From Amycolatopsis palatopharyngis (GTDB lineage Bacteria; Actinomycetota; Actinomycetes; Mycobacteriales; Pseudonocardiaceae), in contig NZ_PQHZ01000003.1 in the NCBI RefSeq assembly GCF_003385185.1, positions 124,001-188,000 on the forward strand: DNA of 64,000 nucleotides, in the 5' to 3' direction. Below the pieces are notes generated by a model. The model did not search any database. It was not told the origin of the DNA and worked only from the letters and a program-made list of their open reading frames with translations. Both the position numbers and the translations under genes were made by a program. Shown here piece after piece: positions 63,152 to 64,000 of this stretch. Each line of letters begins with the position of its first letter. Position 1 is the first letter of the stretch.

Positions 63152-64000
63152 CTACTGGCGCGCGGATACCGGTGCTGCGGTGGTGGCGCGGATGATGAGG
63201 CCAGGTTCGAGCACGATGCGCCGGGAGGCCTGTCCGTCCGGCCGCGGGCCGTTCGCGGCGATGCGTTCGACCAGCAGACGGGCCGCGGATGCCGCCATCT
63301 CGCCCAGGTCATGACCAACCGTTGTGAGCTGGAAGCTTTCCCACGCCGACATGGGGATGTTGTCGAAGCCGATCACGCTCAGTTCGCCGGGGACGTCGAT
63401 GCCGTGGCGCAACGCGGCATTCAAAGTTCCCATGGCCATGACGTCGTTGCCGCAGAACACGGCGGTGGGGCGAGGACGGGCGGCGAGAAGTTCCGTCAGG
63501 CCCTGGTAGCCGGTATCGAAGTCGAATGTGCCGTGCCGGGTCAGTTCGGCAGGCAGTCCGATTCCCGCGTCGGCGAGTGCGAGCCGGAAGCCCAGTTCGC
63601 GATCCCGGCCGGTCGTGGTGTTCTCCGGGCCGAAAAGGCCCGCGATGCGCCGATGCCCCAGTTCGACCAGATGCTGTGCCGCGAGCCTGCCGCCGAGGGT
63701 GTTGTCGACCGCCGCGGCGTCGCCCGTGGCGCCGCCGCTCTCGCGGTTGAGGAACACGAACGGCAGTCCTCTTCGGTCCAGGTCCGCGGGGAGGACGGAG
63801 CCGATCGTGCTGGTCAGCAGGACCACACCATCGATCGAGCCGTCGAGTAGCTGAGCCGAAGCCATCTGGGAGTCCGAGCGCTCGGTGAAGACGAGCATCC
63901 GGTAACCGTGCTTCTCGAGTTCGTCGTGCAGGGGTCCGATGAGGTGTGGATAGAACGGGTTGGTGAGGTCGGTGACGACGATGCCGACCCGCTTGCTGCT
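63152..64000 (-). CDS. LacI-family transcriptional regulator, partial (N-terminus off right edge)
   Basis: About 283 residues of the periplasmic-binding-like effector domain are present. They begin SSKRVGIVVTDLTNPFYPHL at the right edge; LAAQHLVELGHRRIAGLFGP and PTAVFCGNDVMAMGTLNAAL are family hallmarks, with the C-terminal RRIVLEPGLIIRATTAAP. The missing first 55-60 residues would hold the helix-turn-helix. It reads in the same direction as, and just upstream of, the importer operon, so it is its likely regulator. Confidence 0.9.
   Translation of the reverse strand, partial: SSKRVGIVVTDLTNPFYPHLIGPLHDELEKHGYRMLVFTERSDSQMASAQLLDGSIDGVVLLTSTIGSVLPADLDRRGLPFVFLNRESGGATGDAAAVDNTLGGRLAAQHLVELGHRRIAGLFGPENTTTGRDRELGFRLALADAGIGLPAELTRHGTFDFDTGYQGLTELLAARPRPTAVFCGNDVMAMGTLNAALRHGIDVPGELSVIGFDNIPMSAWESFQLTTVGHDLGEMAASAARLLVERIAANGPRPDGQASRRIVLEPGLIIRATTAAPVSARQ

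Overview
The window is high-GC actinobacterial DNA. GTG and TTG starts are common, and at least fifteen adjacent gene pairs are joined by 4-base NTGA stop/start overlaps. PIG-V-type mannosyltransferase, ECF42 sigma factor, DUF222/HNH and actinobacterial paa genes point to a soil actinomycete. My best guess is Pseudonocardiaceae (Amycolatopsis or Prauserella-like), but no rRNA or tRNA gene is present to settle it.

Layout. 1-3910 (minus): the 5' part of a 3-hydroxyanthranilate/2-aminomuconate meta-cleavage operon (nbaE-H-G-F-C order), cut by the left edge. 4.2-11.3 kb: secreted lipase, an unknown protein, a zinc dehydrogenase, a DGPF/ECF42 sigma/methyltransferase operon and a GT-C mannosyltransferase. 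11.5-16 kb: a TetR repressor with a clear operator, divergent from an SDR, a DUF5938 protein and an acyl-CoA ligase. 16-20.2 kb: DUF222 HNH nuclease with an SOS box, an AT-rich orphan HsdR_N protein, a DinB protein, a regulator remnant and a DUF2269 membrane protein.

20.2-41.1 kb is the most unusual part. Divergent operons ubiA-cyclase and senA-senB (selenoneine synthase and selenosugar synthase) are followed by a selD-prenyl diphosphate synthase-dxs operon. Selenium-activation genes and isoprenoid genes are therefore interleaved. Next come an ArsR-rhodanese regulator, a four-gene periplasmic molybdopterin oxidoreductase operon of the polysulfide/thiosulfate/selenate reductase type, three P450s and a flavin monooxygenase. 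A shared inverted repeat (ATTCCA-N8-TGGAAT) lies upstream of senA/ubiA, selD, the ArsR-rhodanese gene, the molybdoenzyme operon and the flavin monooxygenase, with weaker copies before the P450s. I read this as one co-regulated locus for selenium plus terpenoid metabolism. The hybrid product is inference.

41.8-51.3 kb: phenylacetate degradation island, paaI-paaK-paaR (minus) and paaH, paaZABCDE (plus), with two PaaR-like operators. 51.3-64 kb: BCCT transporter, DUF6314 protein, then a catabolic island (nitrilase-family amidase, two tandem-domain SnoaL proteins, HpsN-like dehydrogenase, LysR, ABC sugar-type importer, LacI) of unknown substrate, cut by the right edge.

Repeats: four copies of a 20-22 bp palindrome centred on TTTCCCGGGAAA, a 5 x 21 bp tandem array between paaR and an XRE regulator, and an 18-bp tandem repeat in the paaD-paaE gap. 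I found no tRNA, rRNA, CRISPR array, insertion sequence or integrase.
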